Shown here: positions 35,446 through 45,534 of the stretch, piece after piece
Layout: each line of letters starts with the position of its first letter
How positions within the stretch are numbered: the first letter of the stretch is position 1
Assembly: GCA_022447225.1 (NCBI GenBank)
Contig: JAKVAZ010000009.1
Location: forward strand, 62,001-126,000
Length of the DNA stretch: 64,000 bases
Reading direction: 5' to 3'
Origin: Fuerstiella sp.
Lineage (GTDB): Bacteria; Planctomycetota; Planctomycetia; Planctomycetales; Planctomycetaceae
Program-made: the position numbers and the translations under genes
The notes under the pieces: model-generated
What the model saw: only the letters and a program-made list of their open reading frames with translations
Databases searched by the model: none
Told to the model about the DNA's origin: nothing

Positions 35446-36831
35446 TCACCTGTCGTCCACTTGCACCGTTTCATTCTGAGACATTTGCTCCGACGATATT
35501 TCCTCGGAGTAACGATCGACCGGAATTTTCGGTCCGCGCATGGCTGACTCGGTCACCTGCTCAATACGCATCAACTGATCACCCAGCACGTTGATGCGGC
35601 GAGACACATCGTTGTTGTTCTGCTCAATGCCGCCGGAAACCAGGTTGATAATACCGAGGAACAGCATCATCTGGGCCACAGTCGTGACCAACCAGCCTGT
35701 AGGTGTGTATTCCGAATAGCCCCCAAAATGGCCGTAGATAACAATCGCAGTGCCAACCGTCAGTCCCAGGACTCCGACATATGCCAGAAACTGTCCTGTT
35801 AGTGACGTAAGACTTGACCGTTGCGGAGGTGAGATATCGAAGTGTGGTCCACGGAGTTCTTCAGGCCCGTGTGATTCATCAACGTAACGCTGTCGATTGC
35901 GGCCCTCAGCCCGTATACGACCGCCGACATGTGTCAAATCAGATAATTCCTCGGCAGAATCAATACGAACTCGACGAGTCACCGGTGCACCCTGTATCCG
36001 CTGATCGTGAACGGAAGTCTCTTCTGTGGGTATGCGTATGTCACTGTCCGGCTTCGCTTTGCCTGGACGGTCAACACGAAGGTGTTTCTGCACGAGGTCA
36101 CTTCCTTGCTGTGGAGTTTCCGACTGCAGCTGAACGGTCGGTAACGCTGAAGACGCATACCGACGATTCAGTGTGGGTCTGATCTGCCGCCGCCTTCTCT
36201 GTTTAATCGACTGTTTACGATCCTGAGACTCAGCAGAACCGGTAAAATCAGCCTTTTCTGATTCTGCAAAGGAACCCTGCTCCTGAGAGTTTGCCGATTC
36301 AACTGATTGGTCAGTACGCAGCATTGAAAGTCGAGGAATGTTCTGCGTTTCGGGATCATCGCCGGAAGTTTTCAGCTCCTGTTCCGGCACAGATGCAGCC
36401 GATTCCGACTGTCGATTGGCAGGTTCCATACGGATGATGTGCGCAGGTTCGTCGGCAGTCTCCGAATTAGTTCCGTCATCAGGAACAGATTCCGTGGTCC
36501 CGGTCGTTGCAACCGCAGACACCCCCGGTGGGTGCAACTGCGACTGCCCGATCTGCTCCAAGTCCCCGGACGCCGAATCTGCGACCGCTGAGTCTTCTAC
36601 GGTTTCTGCAGAACGTGTCGGTTCCGGGAGAGGTGGCACCGGTGGAAAACTGGAAATCTGATCCAACAGATCGGTCGTTGACCACTTCTGCAGAATGTCG
36701 CGTGCCTGGCGTACAGCGGTCGATTCCGTTGTCCCGGAGCCAACCAAAGCGTGGCACCTGGCACAGCGCAACCGTCCACTCTTGGGGTCGGTCTCAGCCG
36801 GAGCATCCGTGCTGCATTGCCAGCATTTCAT
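35446..36831 (-). CDS. Zinc-ribbon membrane protein of unknown function
   Basis: The product of 461 residues begins with a zinc ribbon (MKCWQCSTDAPAE...LRCARCHALVG, two CxxC pairs). A long low-complexity region rich in Ser, Glu, Gln and Pro (about residues 50-330) follows. The C-terminal third has two membrane segments, FLAYVGVLGLTVGTAIVIYG and TTVAQMMLFLGIINLVSGG, and ends in a soluble helix with NNNDVSRRINVLGDQLM and a polar tail. I use the ATG at 36831, with AGGAA 9 nt upstream, because the zinc ribbon begins at once; a longer frame adds 11 residues. The design (ribbon, disordered linker, paired helices) resembles sensor or scaffold proteins, but no family with known function was recognised. 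Confidence 0.7.
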   Translation of the reverse strand: MKCWQCSTDAPAETDPKSGRLRCARCHALVGSGTTESTAVRQARDILQKWSTTDLLDQISSFPPVPPLPEPTRSAETVEDSAVADSASGDLEQIGQSQLHPPGVSAVATTGTTESVPDDGTNSETADEPAHIIRMEPANRQSESAASVPEQELKTSGDDPETQNIPRLSMLRTDQSVESANSQEQGSFAESEKADFTGSAESQDRKQSIKQRRRRQIRPTLNRRYASSALPTVQLQSETPQQGSDLVQKHLRVDRPGKAKPDSDIRIPTEETSVHDQRIQGAPVTRRVRIDSAEELSDLTHVGGRIRAEGRNRQRYVDESHGPEELRGPHFDISPPQRSSLTSLTGQFLAYVGVLGLTVGTAIVIYGHFGGYSEYTPTGWLVTTVAQMMLFLGIINLVSGGIEQNNNDVSRRINVLGDQLMRIEQVTESAMRGPKIPVDRYSEEISSEQMSQNETVQVDDR

Positions 36832-37345
36832 AAGATTGTTCCTGCCCACAGAACCTTCAGGCACCTGAGTTTTAGCCCTGGGACGCTGATTTCGACAAGA
36901 TCATTCCTCCAACCGACAATCCCTGTACGGACCGGACCATCCGGAGTTTCCCGTCCGGTCGGTTGCAATCCCACGGAACAACAAGGGGTCTTTGTTGTCA
37001 GACGATTGAATTGAACGGTCCCGGAATTAAGACTGACGGAGGATTTTGGCGAGTTGGCCAGGAATGATTAACGGTCCCTTCAAGTCACGAAAACACCGTT
37101 TTTTTTCATAATTAAGGCACTTCAGGACCTGTCAAGGACTGACCTCTGACGGAACAGTAAAAGATGCGACCGGCTTTCACCCGGCAATCTGTTGATTACC
37201 AACTGTTTGTCCTTCGACGAACAGCGACAGAATGCAGACAGGCGTTTCAACTGTCCCCTGTTGCACAATTGCCAGGGCAACTGTGGAAGTGGGGTAAATT
37301 GAGTCGACCGCCTATTCGCACGTGCCCGATGGTGCCACAGAATCC
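36832..37345. other. Intergenic stretch before the acyl-CoA ligase pseudogene
   Basis: No intact gene is visible. A plus-strand frame from 37164 contains RPAFTRQSVDYQLFVL, which faintly resembles the opening of AMP-forming ligases, but its position before the matched N-terminus at 37346 makes this doubtful. An eight-base T run lies near 37100. Confidence 0.4.
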
Positions 37346-38371
37346 ATGCAGCCCGATTTTGAAGTACCGCAATCAATTGAGTACCCGGAAATACCTGCAT
37401 GGGGACTCCTGAACCGCGCAGCAACTTTGATTCCCGGGCGTTTGGCGTGCCACTACAAAAATCCGGAGGCGTGATCGGCCGGGAAACAATGCTGGCCGTT
37501 CTTCCTTTTTACCACAGTTACGGAATGTCGGCCACGGTCCTCAGTGGTGCGGCCTGTGTCGCGTCACTGTACATCGATCACAGATTCAATGTTCGTCAGG
37601 TGATTCGAAGAATCGAGAAACAACGTCCAACCATTTTCCATGCCGTCCCGACGATGTTGATTGCCATGAACAATCACCTCCGAAAACATTCGGCGGATCT
37701 CATTTCCGTCAAATGGGTCATGAGCGGTGGTGCAGGTCTGCCGGTTGAAGTCGCTGAAGAATTCGCATCGCATACCGGTGGTATGGTCGTGGAAGGTTAC
37801 GGACTTTCAGAAGCTTCTCCTGTCACACACGCGGGCCCGCTGAACATCCCATCCGAAAACGGAACCATCGGACTGCCAATGCCCGATCGTGTGCACTGAT
37901 GACGAAGAAACGCACGTTTTGCCAGGGGAGACCGGTGAACTGCTGATCAAAGGGCCACAGGTCATGTTGGGGTACTGGAACAACGACAGTGCCACCGCAC
38001 ATGCTGTTCGCGACGGATGGCTGTATACAGGTGATCTGGCACAACAGCTCCCAAACGGTTTCTACAGGATTGTCCAACGCAAAAAAGACCTGATTATCAC
38101 ATCCGGCATCAACGTGTATCCACAGGAAGTCGAAGAAGCCCTGCTCACGTACCCCGGTGTAAAGGAGGTTGCCGTGGTAGGAATTCCCGATCAGGAACGC
38201 GGTGAAATCCTCAATGCCTGCTTCCTCATGGAATCAAACAAACAGTGGAAACCGGAGGAGATCCACGCATGGTGCAGAGAAAACCTGTCCGCTCAGAAGA
38301 GGCCTCGTGTCATCGAACATTTTCCGAACGGCCTGCCCCCAAAATCCCTTGGCAAACTCCTGCGGCGTTAA
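37346..38371 (+). pseudogene. Decayed long-chain acyl-CoA ligase (AMP-forming)
   Basis: Three frames rebuild about 340 of the usual 500-odd residues. Frame one starts with ATG at 37346 and gives the N-terminus up to IPGRLACHYKNPEA, then TGA at 37472-37474. Frame two resumes around 37480 with LAVLPFYHSYGMSATVLSG, RPTIFHAVPTMLIAMNNH, MSGGAGLPVEVAEEF and VVEGYGLSEASPVTHAG, ending at 37899. Frame three takes over near 37889 with CTDDEETHVLPGETGELLIK, then GYWNNDSATAHAVRDGWLYTGDLA, IVQRKKDLIITSGINVYP and the LGKLLRR end. Between frames one and two about 150 residues are deleted, including the YTSGTTGxPKG nucleotide-binding loop, so no active ligase can be made. It precedes the acyl-CoA dehydrogenase gene on the same strand, consistent with a former fatty-acid degradation locus. 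Confidence 0.9.
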
Positions 38372-38655
38372 CTGCGGAAAGTAGAGTACACAGCCAGCAC
38401 CGAAATCTGAAAACAGGGTCACTCACAACAAATAAAAACATCATTACAAGCAGGATTGCTACAATTGATACACCGGTATGGTCACAGCATAAATGCTGCT
38501 CAACAACCGTTACATTGCTCACGGATCTCCGACCCTCACCTGATGTTCATGTTATTACTTCTATGCTCTATAGTTGTGGACCGTGACGCACACCGATGCA
38601 TCCAGGTGTGTCTGTTACACTGAAATAAAATGCCTCACTGACTTACAAGCCGGAG

Positions 38656-40539
38656 ATGAGCCTGATGAGCACCGTTGTTGAAGAAAGCACGTCGACAGCT
38701 CCGGAAGTCACAGAACAGCAGTCCCGGGCTCTTGCAGAAGCATCACGGGAGACTGAATGGGTTCATCCAAGTTTCATGAAGGAACTGTTTCTGGGCAATT
38801 TCCGGTTTAACCTGATTGCCCCGTATCCTGAACGGACTGAATGGCGTCCTGAATTCGAAGAGTACTTCGAGAAATTCAGCTCCTTTCTGCGGGACTCGTG
38901 GGATCCTGTTCAGACGGACGCCAGCGGTGAATACAACACGGAACATCTGGCCGAACTGGCAAAGCTCGGCGCCTTCGGCATGAAAATCCCAAAAGAGTAC
39001 GGTGGACTGGGTTTCGATCAGCTTGAGTACGCACAGATTATGGAACTGCTGGGCTGTTACGACGGAAACCTGACAGCTCTGCTTTCGGCACATCAGTCTA
39101 TCGGAGTACCGCAGCCTCTTAAACTATTTGGATCCAATGAGCTCAAACAAAAATACCTGCCACGTTGTGCGGCCGGAGACATATCTGCATTCGCTTTGAC
39201 CGAACCGGATGTGGGATCTGATCCTGCCAGACTGACGACCAGTGTCCGCATGAACGAGGACGGTAATGAGTTCATTCTCAACGGAGTTAAACTCTGGTGT
39301 ACAAACGGTACGCTTGCAAAGCTGCTGGTCGTCATGGCAAAGCATGAAGAGTCCGGCCGAATTTCTGCATTCGTTGTGGAAACGGACTGGGACGGTGTGT
39401 CGGTTCAGCACAGATGCCGGTTTATGGGACTCAAAGCACTGGGGAACGCGGTCATCACATTTGAAGACGTCAGAGTTCCCGCCGGAAACATCATCGGGGA
39501 AGAGGGACGCGGACTTAAGATCGCCCTGACGACACTCAATGACGGTCGCCTGTCTATTCCAAACACCTGTGTTGGACTGTCCAAAAGCGCTCTAAAAATC
39601 GTTCGTGAGTGGGCAAGCACCCGTGTTCAGTGGGGTGTTCCCATCGGTAAGCACGAAAGCATTGCACACAAAATCAGTGAAATTGCTGCAACGACATTCG
39701 CGATGGAATCAATCGTCAAGCTGACAAGCTACCTGGCAAACGACAAGAAGCTGGACCTTCGCCTTGAAAGCGCTGCCTGCAAGGAATGGAATACCGTACA
39801 AGCCTGGAAGATAATCGACGATACGATGCAGATTCGTGGTGGACGCGGTTACGAAACCGCAACCAGTCTTCGTGATCGGGGCGAAGAGCCGATTCCCGTG
39901 GAACGCATGATGAGGGATTCCCGCATCAATCTGATCTTCGAAGGATCCTCCGAGATCATGCATCTGCTGATGGCAAGAGAAGCAGTCGACAAGCATCTGT
40001 CGGTGGCCGGAGCCATGATCGATCCAAAATCAACCGCGGCCGACCGATTGAAGGCCCTGCCTTCAATCGGTGCTTTTTACTCCGGCTGGTATACCACTCG
40101 ATGGTTGAAAGGCGTGTTCACACCATGGTACGGAGCATACGGACGCTGGAGCGGACATCTGCGGTTCATCCACCGATCGGCGGCAAAACTGGCCAGGGAA
40201 AGCTTCCACGGGATGGCCCTGTTCCGGGAAAAGCTGGAACGTCGCCAGATGTTCCTGTTCCGTCTGGTCGATGTCGTCAATGAGTTGTTCGCCATGTCCG
40301 CGACAATTTCGCGAGCAATCACCCTGGAGCAACGAGGGGCTGCAGAAGCTAAACAGGCGGCTGAACTGGCTGACGCGTTCTGCCGCAGCAGTCGGCGCGT
40401 CGTTAAACGCCGGTTTAAGGAACTCTGGAACAATGATGACGCGACAAAAGTAGCCGTTAGTCGCAAAGTTCTGGACGGCTCATACCGATTCATGGAGTCC
40501 ATGCCCGAAACCCTGGAAGAGGACACACACCGAGCCTGA
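38656..40539 (+). CDS. Acyl-CoA dehydrogenase, long C-terminal type
   Basis: The 627-residue protein is an acyl-CoA dehydrogenase with a C-terminal extension like very-long-chain enzymes. The FAD-dependent core shows LGAFGMKIPKEYGGLGFDQ, the FALTEPDVGSDPARLTTS motif, FILNGVKLWCTNGTLAKLLV, and the catalytic Glu in INLIFEGSSEIMHLLMARE. The last 170 residues form a helical domain with basic patches (RRVVKRRFKELW). It oxidises acyl-CoA to trans-2-enoyl-CoA in beta-oxidation. No leader is present. The ATG follows CGGAGATGAGCCTG, so several close ATG codons compete; the first is used here. It lies 284 bp after the acyl-CoA ligase pseudogene. Confidence 0.93.
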   Translation: MSLMSTVVEESTSTAPEVTEQQSRALAEASRETEWVHPSFMKELFLGNFRFNLIAPYPERTEWRPEFEEYFEKFSSFLRDSWDPVQTDASGEYNTEHLAELAKLGAFGMKIPKEYGGLGFDQLEYAQIMELLGCYDGNLTALLSAHQSIGVPQPLKLFGSNELKQKYLPRCAAGDISAFALTEPDVGSDPARLTTSVRMNEDGNEFILNGVKLWCTNGTLAKLLVVMAKHEESGRISAFVVETDWDGVSVQHRCRFMGLKALGNAVITFEDVRVPAGNIIGEEGRGLKIALTTLNDGRLSIPNTCVGLSKSALKIVREWASTRVQWGVPIGKHESIAHKISEIAATTFAMESIVKLTSYLANDKKLDLRLESAACKEWNTVQAWKIIDDTMQIRGGRGYETATSLRDRGEEPIPVERMMRDSRINLIFEGSSEIMHLLMAREAVDKHLSVAGAMIDPKSTAADRLKALPSIGAFYSGWYTTRWLKGVFTPWYGAYGRWSGHLRFIHRSAAKLARESFHGMALFREKLERRQMFLFRLVDVVNELFAMSATISRAITLEQRGAAEAKQAAELADAFCRSSRRVVKRRFKELWNNDDATKVAVSRKVLDGSYRFMESMPETLEEDTHRA

Positions 40540-41185
40540 AACCGAAACAGGTTTCCGGTCATAGACTTCATTTTTTGCGACGCCTACTCAATCAGGGCAT
40601 GATGACGCTGATTATGTGCGTCTTCCGGACACTTCAATCACAATCTGAAGAGTGTATTTCCGGAACACAATTGACCAGCAACTCTTACACGGCGGCCGTG
40701 AGATTCAGGTAACGCATGTGTGGTGCAGCGTCGGACATTTCCGGCTCCGTTTCATCACAAAGACGCATCGCACAGCTCGTCATCTCCAAAAGGAGTCCAG
40801 GCTACTGTCCGAGAAACCAAACTCAAATGCGGTGCTCGCCGGGGAGGTCGATGCCCCGAGGAGTTTCGGTACAGCCGACACAATTATGAATATCAGGGTG
40901 TGACTGGGATTTGAAGCAGCGCAGAAGACAAGTTACTTTCTTAAGCGTGTCATCGGAACCGGAGACCCAGGCAACCTCAGCGGTTCCAATTAGTTTGCTG
41001 GTTCACCCCTCTCCAGAACCGCTAATCATGGCCGTGGTTTTAACGATGCTGTTCGTGGCGGGGAATGAACGGGACCGCCTCCAGGACGCTCTTTAAAGCC
41101 GGCCGATTGACAAGGGTGAGCGGGGCGCAATAATCCAGCAGCAACCGAAGGATTTTCAGAAATAAAGTAAGCACCGGAGCAGCCG
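40540..41185. other. Intergenic stretch, nothing recognised
   Basis: This 646-bp gap between the acyl-CoA dehydrogenase and map has only short frames without motifs. No tRNA, repeat or convincing terminator was seen, although a promoter for map must lie near its right end. Confidence 0.5.
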
Positions 41186-42007
41186 TTGACTCGACTCAGG
41201 AAACGCATTCCTCTGTACCTGCAGGACCACGAACGTGATGGACTGCGCGCTGCAGGCCGATTCAATGCAGAACTGATGGATTCTCTTCGACCGCACGTCG
41301 TGCCGGGAACAACGACGCTCCAGCTCGATAAAATGGCCTATCACTACACGCGGGACCATGGTCATACGCCGGCCTGTCTCGGCTATCATGGTTATCCCAA
41401 TACGATTTGCACAAGTATCAACGAAGTCGTGTGCCACGGGATCCCGAATGACATTCCACTGAAGGAGGGCGACATCGTCAACGTCGATCTCACAACGATC
41501 GTTGACGGCTGGTACGGCGATCAGTCAGAAATGTTCATGATCGGGCCTGTATCTGAAAAGGCCAGTCGCCTTGTACAAACGACGTTTGAGGCTTTGTTTA
41601 GAGGAATTCGTGCCTGTACTCCTGGATGCCGGGTGTCCGATATCGGGCGAACTATTCAGACGTTCGCACAGAAGGCCGGATACTCGGTTGTACGTGAATA
41701 CCAGGGACACGGAATCGGTCGAGAGTTCCATCAGGATCCTGGAATTCCGCACTTCTTTGACCTGGCATCCAGTCGGAATCTTCTTAATCCGGGAACATGC
41801 TTCACCATCGAACCCATGCTGAATACGGGTCGATGGAAGACACGTGTGGATAAATCCGACAACTGGACGGTACGAACCATGGATGGTTCGCTGTCGGCTC
41901 AGTTTGAACACACAATCCTGATGACTGAAGACGGACCGGAAATTCTGACACTGACACAGGGTGGCCCTCAGGAGGGCGACATCACAGGCAAACCGAGTGT
42001 CCGTTAG
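41186..42007 (+). CDS. map: Methionine aminopeptidase, type I
   Basis: The 273-residue enzyme removes the initiator methionine from nascent proteins. All five metal ligands are in their motifs: [20 protein letters not shown] (two Asp), [13 protein letters not shown] (His), CFTIEPML (Glu) and [14 protein letters not shown] (Glu). [19 protein letters not shown] and [12 protein letters not shown] are the substrate-side loops. The frame must start at the TTG at 41186, since no in-frame ATG precedes the conserved helix; the leader [20 protein letters not shown] is normal for the family. An intrinsic terminator follows 58 bp after the stop. Confidence 0.95.
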   Translation: MTRLRKRIPLYLQDHERDGLRAAGRFNAELMDSLRPHVVPGTTTLQLDKMAYHYTRDHGHTPACLGYHGYPNTICTSINEVVCHGIPNDIPLKEGDIVNVDLTTIVDGWYGDQSEMFMIGPVSEKASRLVQTTFEALFRGIRACTPGCRVSDIGRTIQTFAQKAGYSVVREYQGHGIGREFHQDPGIPHFFDLASSRNLLNPGTCFTIEPMLNTGRWKTRVDKSDNWTVRTMDGSLSAQFEHTILMTEDGPEILTLTQGGPQEGDITGKPSVR

Positions 42008-42065
42008 ACCCGAGAATAAATAAAAACATGTTTCCTCTTTCATTCACATCAAAGTTTTTGCATTC

Positions 42066-42097
42066 AGGCTTGTCGAAATGCGACAGGCCTGTTTATT
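42066..42097 (+). terminator. Intrinsic terminator after map
   Basis: AGGCTTGTCG and CGACAGGCCT form a ten-pair stem (one G-T wobble) closing a five-base AAATG loop, and the 3' side is followed by GTTTATT. It sits 58 bp beyond the map stop codon, the expected place for a Rho-independent terminator. The remainder of the 318-bp gap up to 42325 shows nothing else. Confidence 0.8.
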
Positions 42098-42325
42098 GAT
42101 TCAGTTCAGTTTTTAGTTTGACCGTGGTGCACGAGGCACAGCACCGCTGTATTGTTTGTACATGACTCCTGTTATGGCAGTCGATCGTGGCTTACGCGGA
42201 ATGAAAAGCCCAGATCTTAAAACACACTGCACCACCGCTGATGCCGGCTCGATCCGCTACGCCGACACTCGGCGTAATCCCCACCTCCGTTTGTTTACCG
42301 GACACCTGCCAGGCGCGTACCCCTG

Positions 42326-43606
42326 ATGAACAATCCAGGACTGAGCACCGTCGCAAAACGAGCGTCAGGCCAGGCAATCAGCTACCTGATGCAGGCCCTC
42401 TTTCAGCACTCGGACTGTATCTCCCTGGCGGCCGGTTTCGTCGATGAGTCGACCCTGCCGACACAACTCGTGATTGATTCGACACAGCGAATTTTAACAC
42501 AGGATGCGGACGGCAGATCGAAACTGCAATACGGCACCACACCGGGTGTCGAGTCTCTGCGTGCCATCTTTCGCAGTCACCTGTCGGAACTCGAAAACAA
42601 TCCAGACATCAACAGTCTGCCACTGGACCGCATTGTGCTGACCACAGGATCACAGCAGTTGCTGTGTCTACTGACTCAGGCGCTGTTCGAACCCGGTGAC
42701 ATCTGTCTCGTCGCAGCTCCAACGTATTTTGTCTATCTCAGCGTCCTGGAAGGTACAGGAGCCGAAGTTATTCCTGTTCCGACAGATCACAAAGGAATGA
42801 AGCCGGACGGACTCGAATCCATTCTCCGCAATCTCACGGATCAGGGACGACGCCATCGTGTCAAGCTGGTCTATGCAGTGAGTTATTACGACAACCCGTC
42901 GGGAATCAGTATTTCCGGTGACCGACGTCAACAACTGGTACAAATGGTGCAGAAGTGGTCATCGCCCCAACAGCCACTGTTCCTTCTGGAAGACGCAGCG
43001 TACCGCGAGTTACGCTATGAGGGCCCCGTACTGCCAAGTCTCTGGTCATTCGATGACAGTGCGGAAACAGTGATCCTGACTCAGACGTTTTCCAAATCCT
43101 TTTCCCCGGGACTTCGAGTCGGCTTCAGTGTGCTGCCGGAAACCCTGATCAAACCGGTCTGTGACCTCAAGGGAAATGAAGATTTCGGATCGTCACGATT
43201 CAATCAGCATCTCATCGCCGATGTTCTGCAATCCGGTTCCTACGCTGCTCATCTGAAGCAGGTCATTGCCGGTTATGAGCTTAAACGTAATGCCATGCTG
43301 TCCGCAGCCGCAGAATTTTTTTCTGATATTCCTGATGTCGACTGGTTCCGTCCTTCCGGGGGACTCTACCTCTGGATGACACTTTCGCCGAAAATTCGCA
43401 CCGGCTTCGACAGCCGATTATTCGAATACGCCACCCAAACAGCTAAGGTAATCTATGTTCCCGGCGAACTGTGCTATCCGACATCGTGGGAAGGCCGCCC
43501 TCGCAACCAGATGCGACTGAGTTTTGGTGTGGAGTCTCCGGCAGCTATTCGAGACGGTCTGCGGCGTCTGGCCTGTGCCGTTCGCCATGTGACGGATCAT
43601 TCGTGA
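42326..43606 (+). CDS. PLP-dependent aminotransferase, class I/II (2-aminoadipate-like)
   Basis: The 426-residue enzyme belongs to the fold-type I aminotransferases of the AAT/MocR-like subgroup without a DNA-binding domain. The PLP-lysine is in TQTFSKSFSPGLRVGF. Other motifs are SLAAGFVDESTLP at the front, LTTGSQQLLCLLTQALFEPG, VSYYDNPSGISISGDRRQ and FLLEDAAYRELRYEG with the PLP-phosphate and ring contacts. These enzymes act on 2-aminoadipate, branched-chain or aromatic amino acids; the substrate cannot be assigned. Its TGA shares one base with the ATG of epmA (TGATG at 43604-43608), so the two are translated in tandem. Confidence 0.88.
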   Translation: MNNPGLSTVAKRASGQAISYLMQALFQHSDCISLAAGFVDESTLPTQLVIDSTQRILTQDADGRSKLQYGTTPGVESLRAIFRSHLSELENNPDINSLPLDRIVLTTGSQQLLCLLTQALFEPGDICLVAAPTYFVYLSVLEGTGAEVIPVPTDHKGMKPDGLESILRNLTDQGRRHRVKLVYAVSYYDNPSGISISGDRRQQLVQMVQKWSSPQQPLFLLEDAAYRELRYEGPVLPSLWSFDDSAETVILTQTFSKSFSPGLRVGFSVLPETLIKPVCDLKGNEDFGSSRFNQHLIADVLQSGSYAAHLKQVIAGYELKRNAMLSAAAEFFSDIPDVDWFRPSGGLYLWMTLSPKIRTGFDSRLFEYATQTAKVIYVPGELCYPTSWEGRPRNQMRLSFGVESPAAIRDGLRRLACAVRHVTDHS

Positions 43607-44595
43607 TGTCACTCGGTGCCACAAACTGGAAACCAGGCTGCTCAATCGAAATGATTCAGCTTCGTGCCTGTCTGCAGCAGTGCATTCGTGATTTCTTCAG
43701 CGATCATGCGTACATGGAAGTCGAGACACCTCTGCTTTCACATGACGTCATTATTGATGCAAATCTGGATCCGTTCGAACTGTCGGTCGCCGGAGAAAGA
43801 ATGTATCTGCAGACCTCTCCGGAAGCGGCAATGAAACGTCTGCTGGCGGCCGGGAGTGGCAGCATCTTTCAAATCACAAAATCGTTCCGTGCGGCAGAAC
43901 GGGGAGTCCTGCACAATCCGGAATTCACAATGGTTGAATGGTACGGACTGGAGACCTCTTGGCGGGATCAGATCGCGATTACAGAACAGCTGATCCGCAG
44001 AGCAGCCGACTGCATTTCGGAGCAGTTCCCTACTCAACTCAGCCCCAATCAATTTGAAGTCACCACCTACCAACAGGCATTTGCAACGATTCTGAACATT
44101 GATGCGTTGACGGCCCCGACCGGTCAACTGCAGAAATATGTGGCCGATATTCAGCCCGGTTCTGCGATGCCGGACGATCGGGATGACCTGCTGAATCTCC
44201 TGCTTGCAGCTAAAATTGAACCCCGATTGGGACGACGCGGTCCGGAATTCCTGATCGATTATCCAGTTTCGCAGGCGGCACTTGCCGAAACCTCCGAGGA
44301 TGATCCTCGCGTGGCCCGCCGGTTCGAACTTTATGTCTCGGGAACCGAAATCTGTAACGGATACCAGGAGCTCACCAATCCCGAAGAATTACATTGGAGG
44401 AACATCCGTGCAATGGCCCGGCGCAGGCAGCTCAATCTGACGCCGCTGTCCGGTGCCCCAGGCCTGATGTCCGCCATGTTATCCGGTCTGCCACACTGTT
44501 CGGGCGTTGCACTCGGGTTTGACCGACTGCTGATGGTCCTGTCCGGATGCAACTCACTGGATGAATGCCTGCCATTTCCGATAGAACGGGCATGA
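43606..44595 (+). CDS. epmA: EF-P lysine lyase/ligase EpmA (GenX/PoxA)
   Basis: The 329-residue product is a class II lysyl-tRNA synthetase paralogue without the anticodon-binding domain, as in EpmA, which attaches (R)-beta-lysine to elongation factor P. Motifs: FFSDHAYMEVETPLLSHDV (motif 1), the FRAAERGVLHNPEFTMVEWY motif 2 stretch, LYVSGTEICNGYQELTNPEE and the closing GVALGFDRLLMVLSG motif 3. I start at the ATG at 43606, overlapping the aminotransferase stop; a longer frame from 43471 lies inside that gene. Neither efp nor the lysine 2,3-aminomutase gene epmB is visible in the window, which is worth checking because EpmA works with them. Confidence 0.93.
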   Translation: MSLGATNWKPGCSIEMIQLRACLQQCIRDFFSDHAYMEVETPLLSHDVIIDANLDPFELSVAGERMYLQTSPEAAMKRLLAAGSGSIFQITKSFRAAERGVLHNPEFTMVEWYGLETSWRDQIAITEQLIRRAADCISEQFPTQLSPNQFEVTTYQQAFATILNIDALTAPTGQLQKYVADIQPGSAMPDDRDDLLNLLLAAKIEPRLGRRGPEFLIDYPVSQAALAETSEDDPRVARRFELYVSGTEICNGYQELTNPEELHWRNIRAMARRRQLNLTPLSGAPGLMSAMLSGLPHCSGVALGFDRLLMVLSGCNSLDECLPFPIERA

Positions 44596-44762
44596 CCGGT
44601 CATTCATTCCTGAATTTCAATGATCCGTCACGCCTGACCGGTCGTTTGCTCTCTGGCGTGTCACTTCCGTGATCGTTACCCTGCGTACGGAAAAAGATCT
44701 CATTTGCCGATGGACGGATCGAAAGATTCAAACGGCAGAGCCTCAGAACTGGAACATCATTC

Positions 44763-45506
44763 ATGGCTGATGAGCACACATCCGGCGGCGAAACCCGTCC
44801 CGAACACATGCGTGTCGCCACCGGCACGAATCCTGAACCGGTGTTCCTGGTCAGTTATCCCAAAATCGTCTTCCTTTACCCGACAGTGTTTGCAGCGATT
44901 TTCGGCGTGATTTACATGTGGGCAAAAGGCAACGATCCTGCTGCCGAATACGCGACCCTGCCTGCTCGAATTTTCCTGATCACTCTTTCAGTCAACCTTG
45001 TGGTCATTAGTTTCGACTTCCCCAGAACCACCTCGCTGACGTGGTTTTTTGCAATACTCGCGATGTGCGTGGGACTGTGGACCATGTTCCATCTCAACGC
45101 CGAAATCGCTCCCTGGGTCAGCAAACAACTTGCACGGATCACTCCCGGGGCTAATGCCGCATTTTATGTCATCTTTACGCTCAGCATCATATTCCTGTTC
45201 CTGTGTGTAATGGTGAGTCGTCGGTTTGACTATTGGGAAGTCCGTGGTAACGAGCTACTGCATCATCACGGGATACTCAGCGACCTGGAACGTTTTTCAT
45301 CACCCAATCTGCGAATCGACAAGGAAATCAATGACGTCTTTGAGTATCTGCTGCTGCGGTCCGGTCGATTAATTCTGCATCCCAGTCAGGAGCGGCGGGC
45401 CATCGTGCTTGAAAACGTAATGTTCATCAGTCAGAAAGAAGAACGGATTACGCGCATGCTGGGAGCACTGCAGGTACGTGTTCGTCACGACCACGATCAC
45501 TCGTAA
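44763..45506 (+). CDS. Membrane protein with PH-like C-terminal domain
   Basis: The 247-residue protein has four membrane segments between about residues 35 and 160 (IVFLYPTVFAAIFGVIYMW, IFLITLSVNLVVISF, SLTWFFAILAMCVGLWTMF and FYVIFTLSIIFLFLCVMV). Its soluble C-terminus YWEVRGNELLHHHGILSDLE...RLILHPSQERRAIVLENV follows the strand order of the bacterial PH-like domain found in YdbS/YdbT-type proteins. The N-terminal 30 residues are charged and Pro/Gly rich. Function unknown. It is followed 28 bp later by xseB on the same strand and may be cotranscribed. Confidence 0.7.
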   Translation: MADEHTSGGETRPEHMRVATGTNPEPVFLVSYPKIVFLYPTVFAAIFGVIYMWAKGNDPAAEYATLPARIFLITLSVNLVVISFDFPRTTSLTWFFAILAMCVGLWTMFHLNAEIAPWVSKQLARITPGANAAFYVIFTLSIIFLFLCVMVSRRFDYWEVRGNELLHHHGILSDLERFSSPNLRIDKEINDVFEYLLLRSGRLILHPSQERRAIVLENVMFISQKEERITRMLGALQVRVRHDHDHS

Positions 45507-45534
45507 GCACACCCTCAAGCTGAATACTGATTAA

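Noticed and set aside
37164-37412. A frame upstream of the ligase pseudogene that looks like the start of an AMP-forming ligase.
   Set aside because: The better N-terminal match begins at 37346 in another frame, and ligase sequence before it would be out of order.
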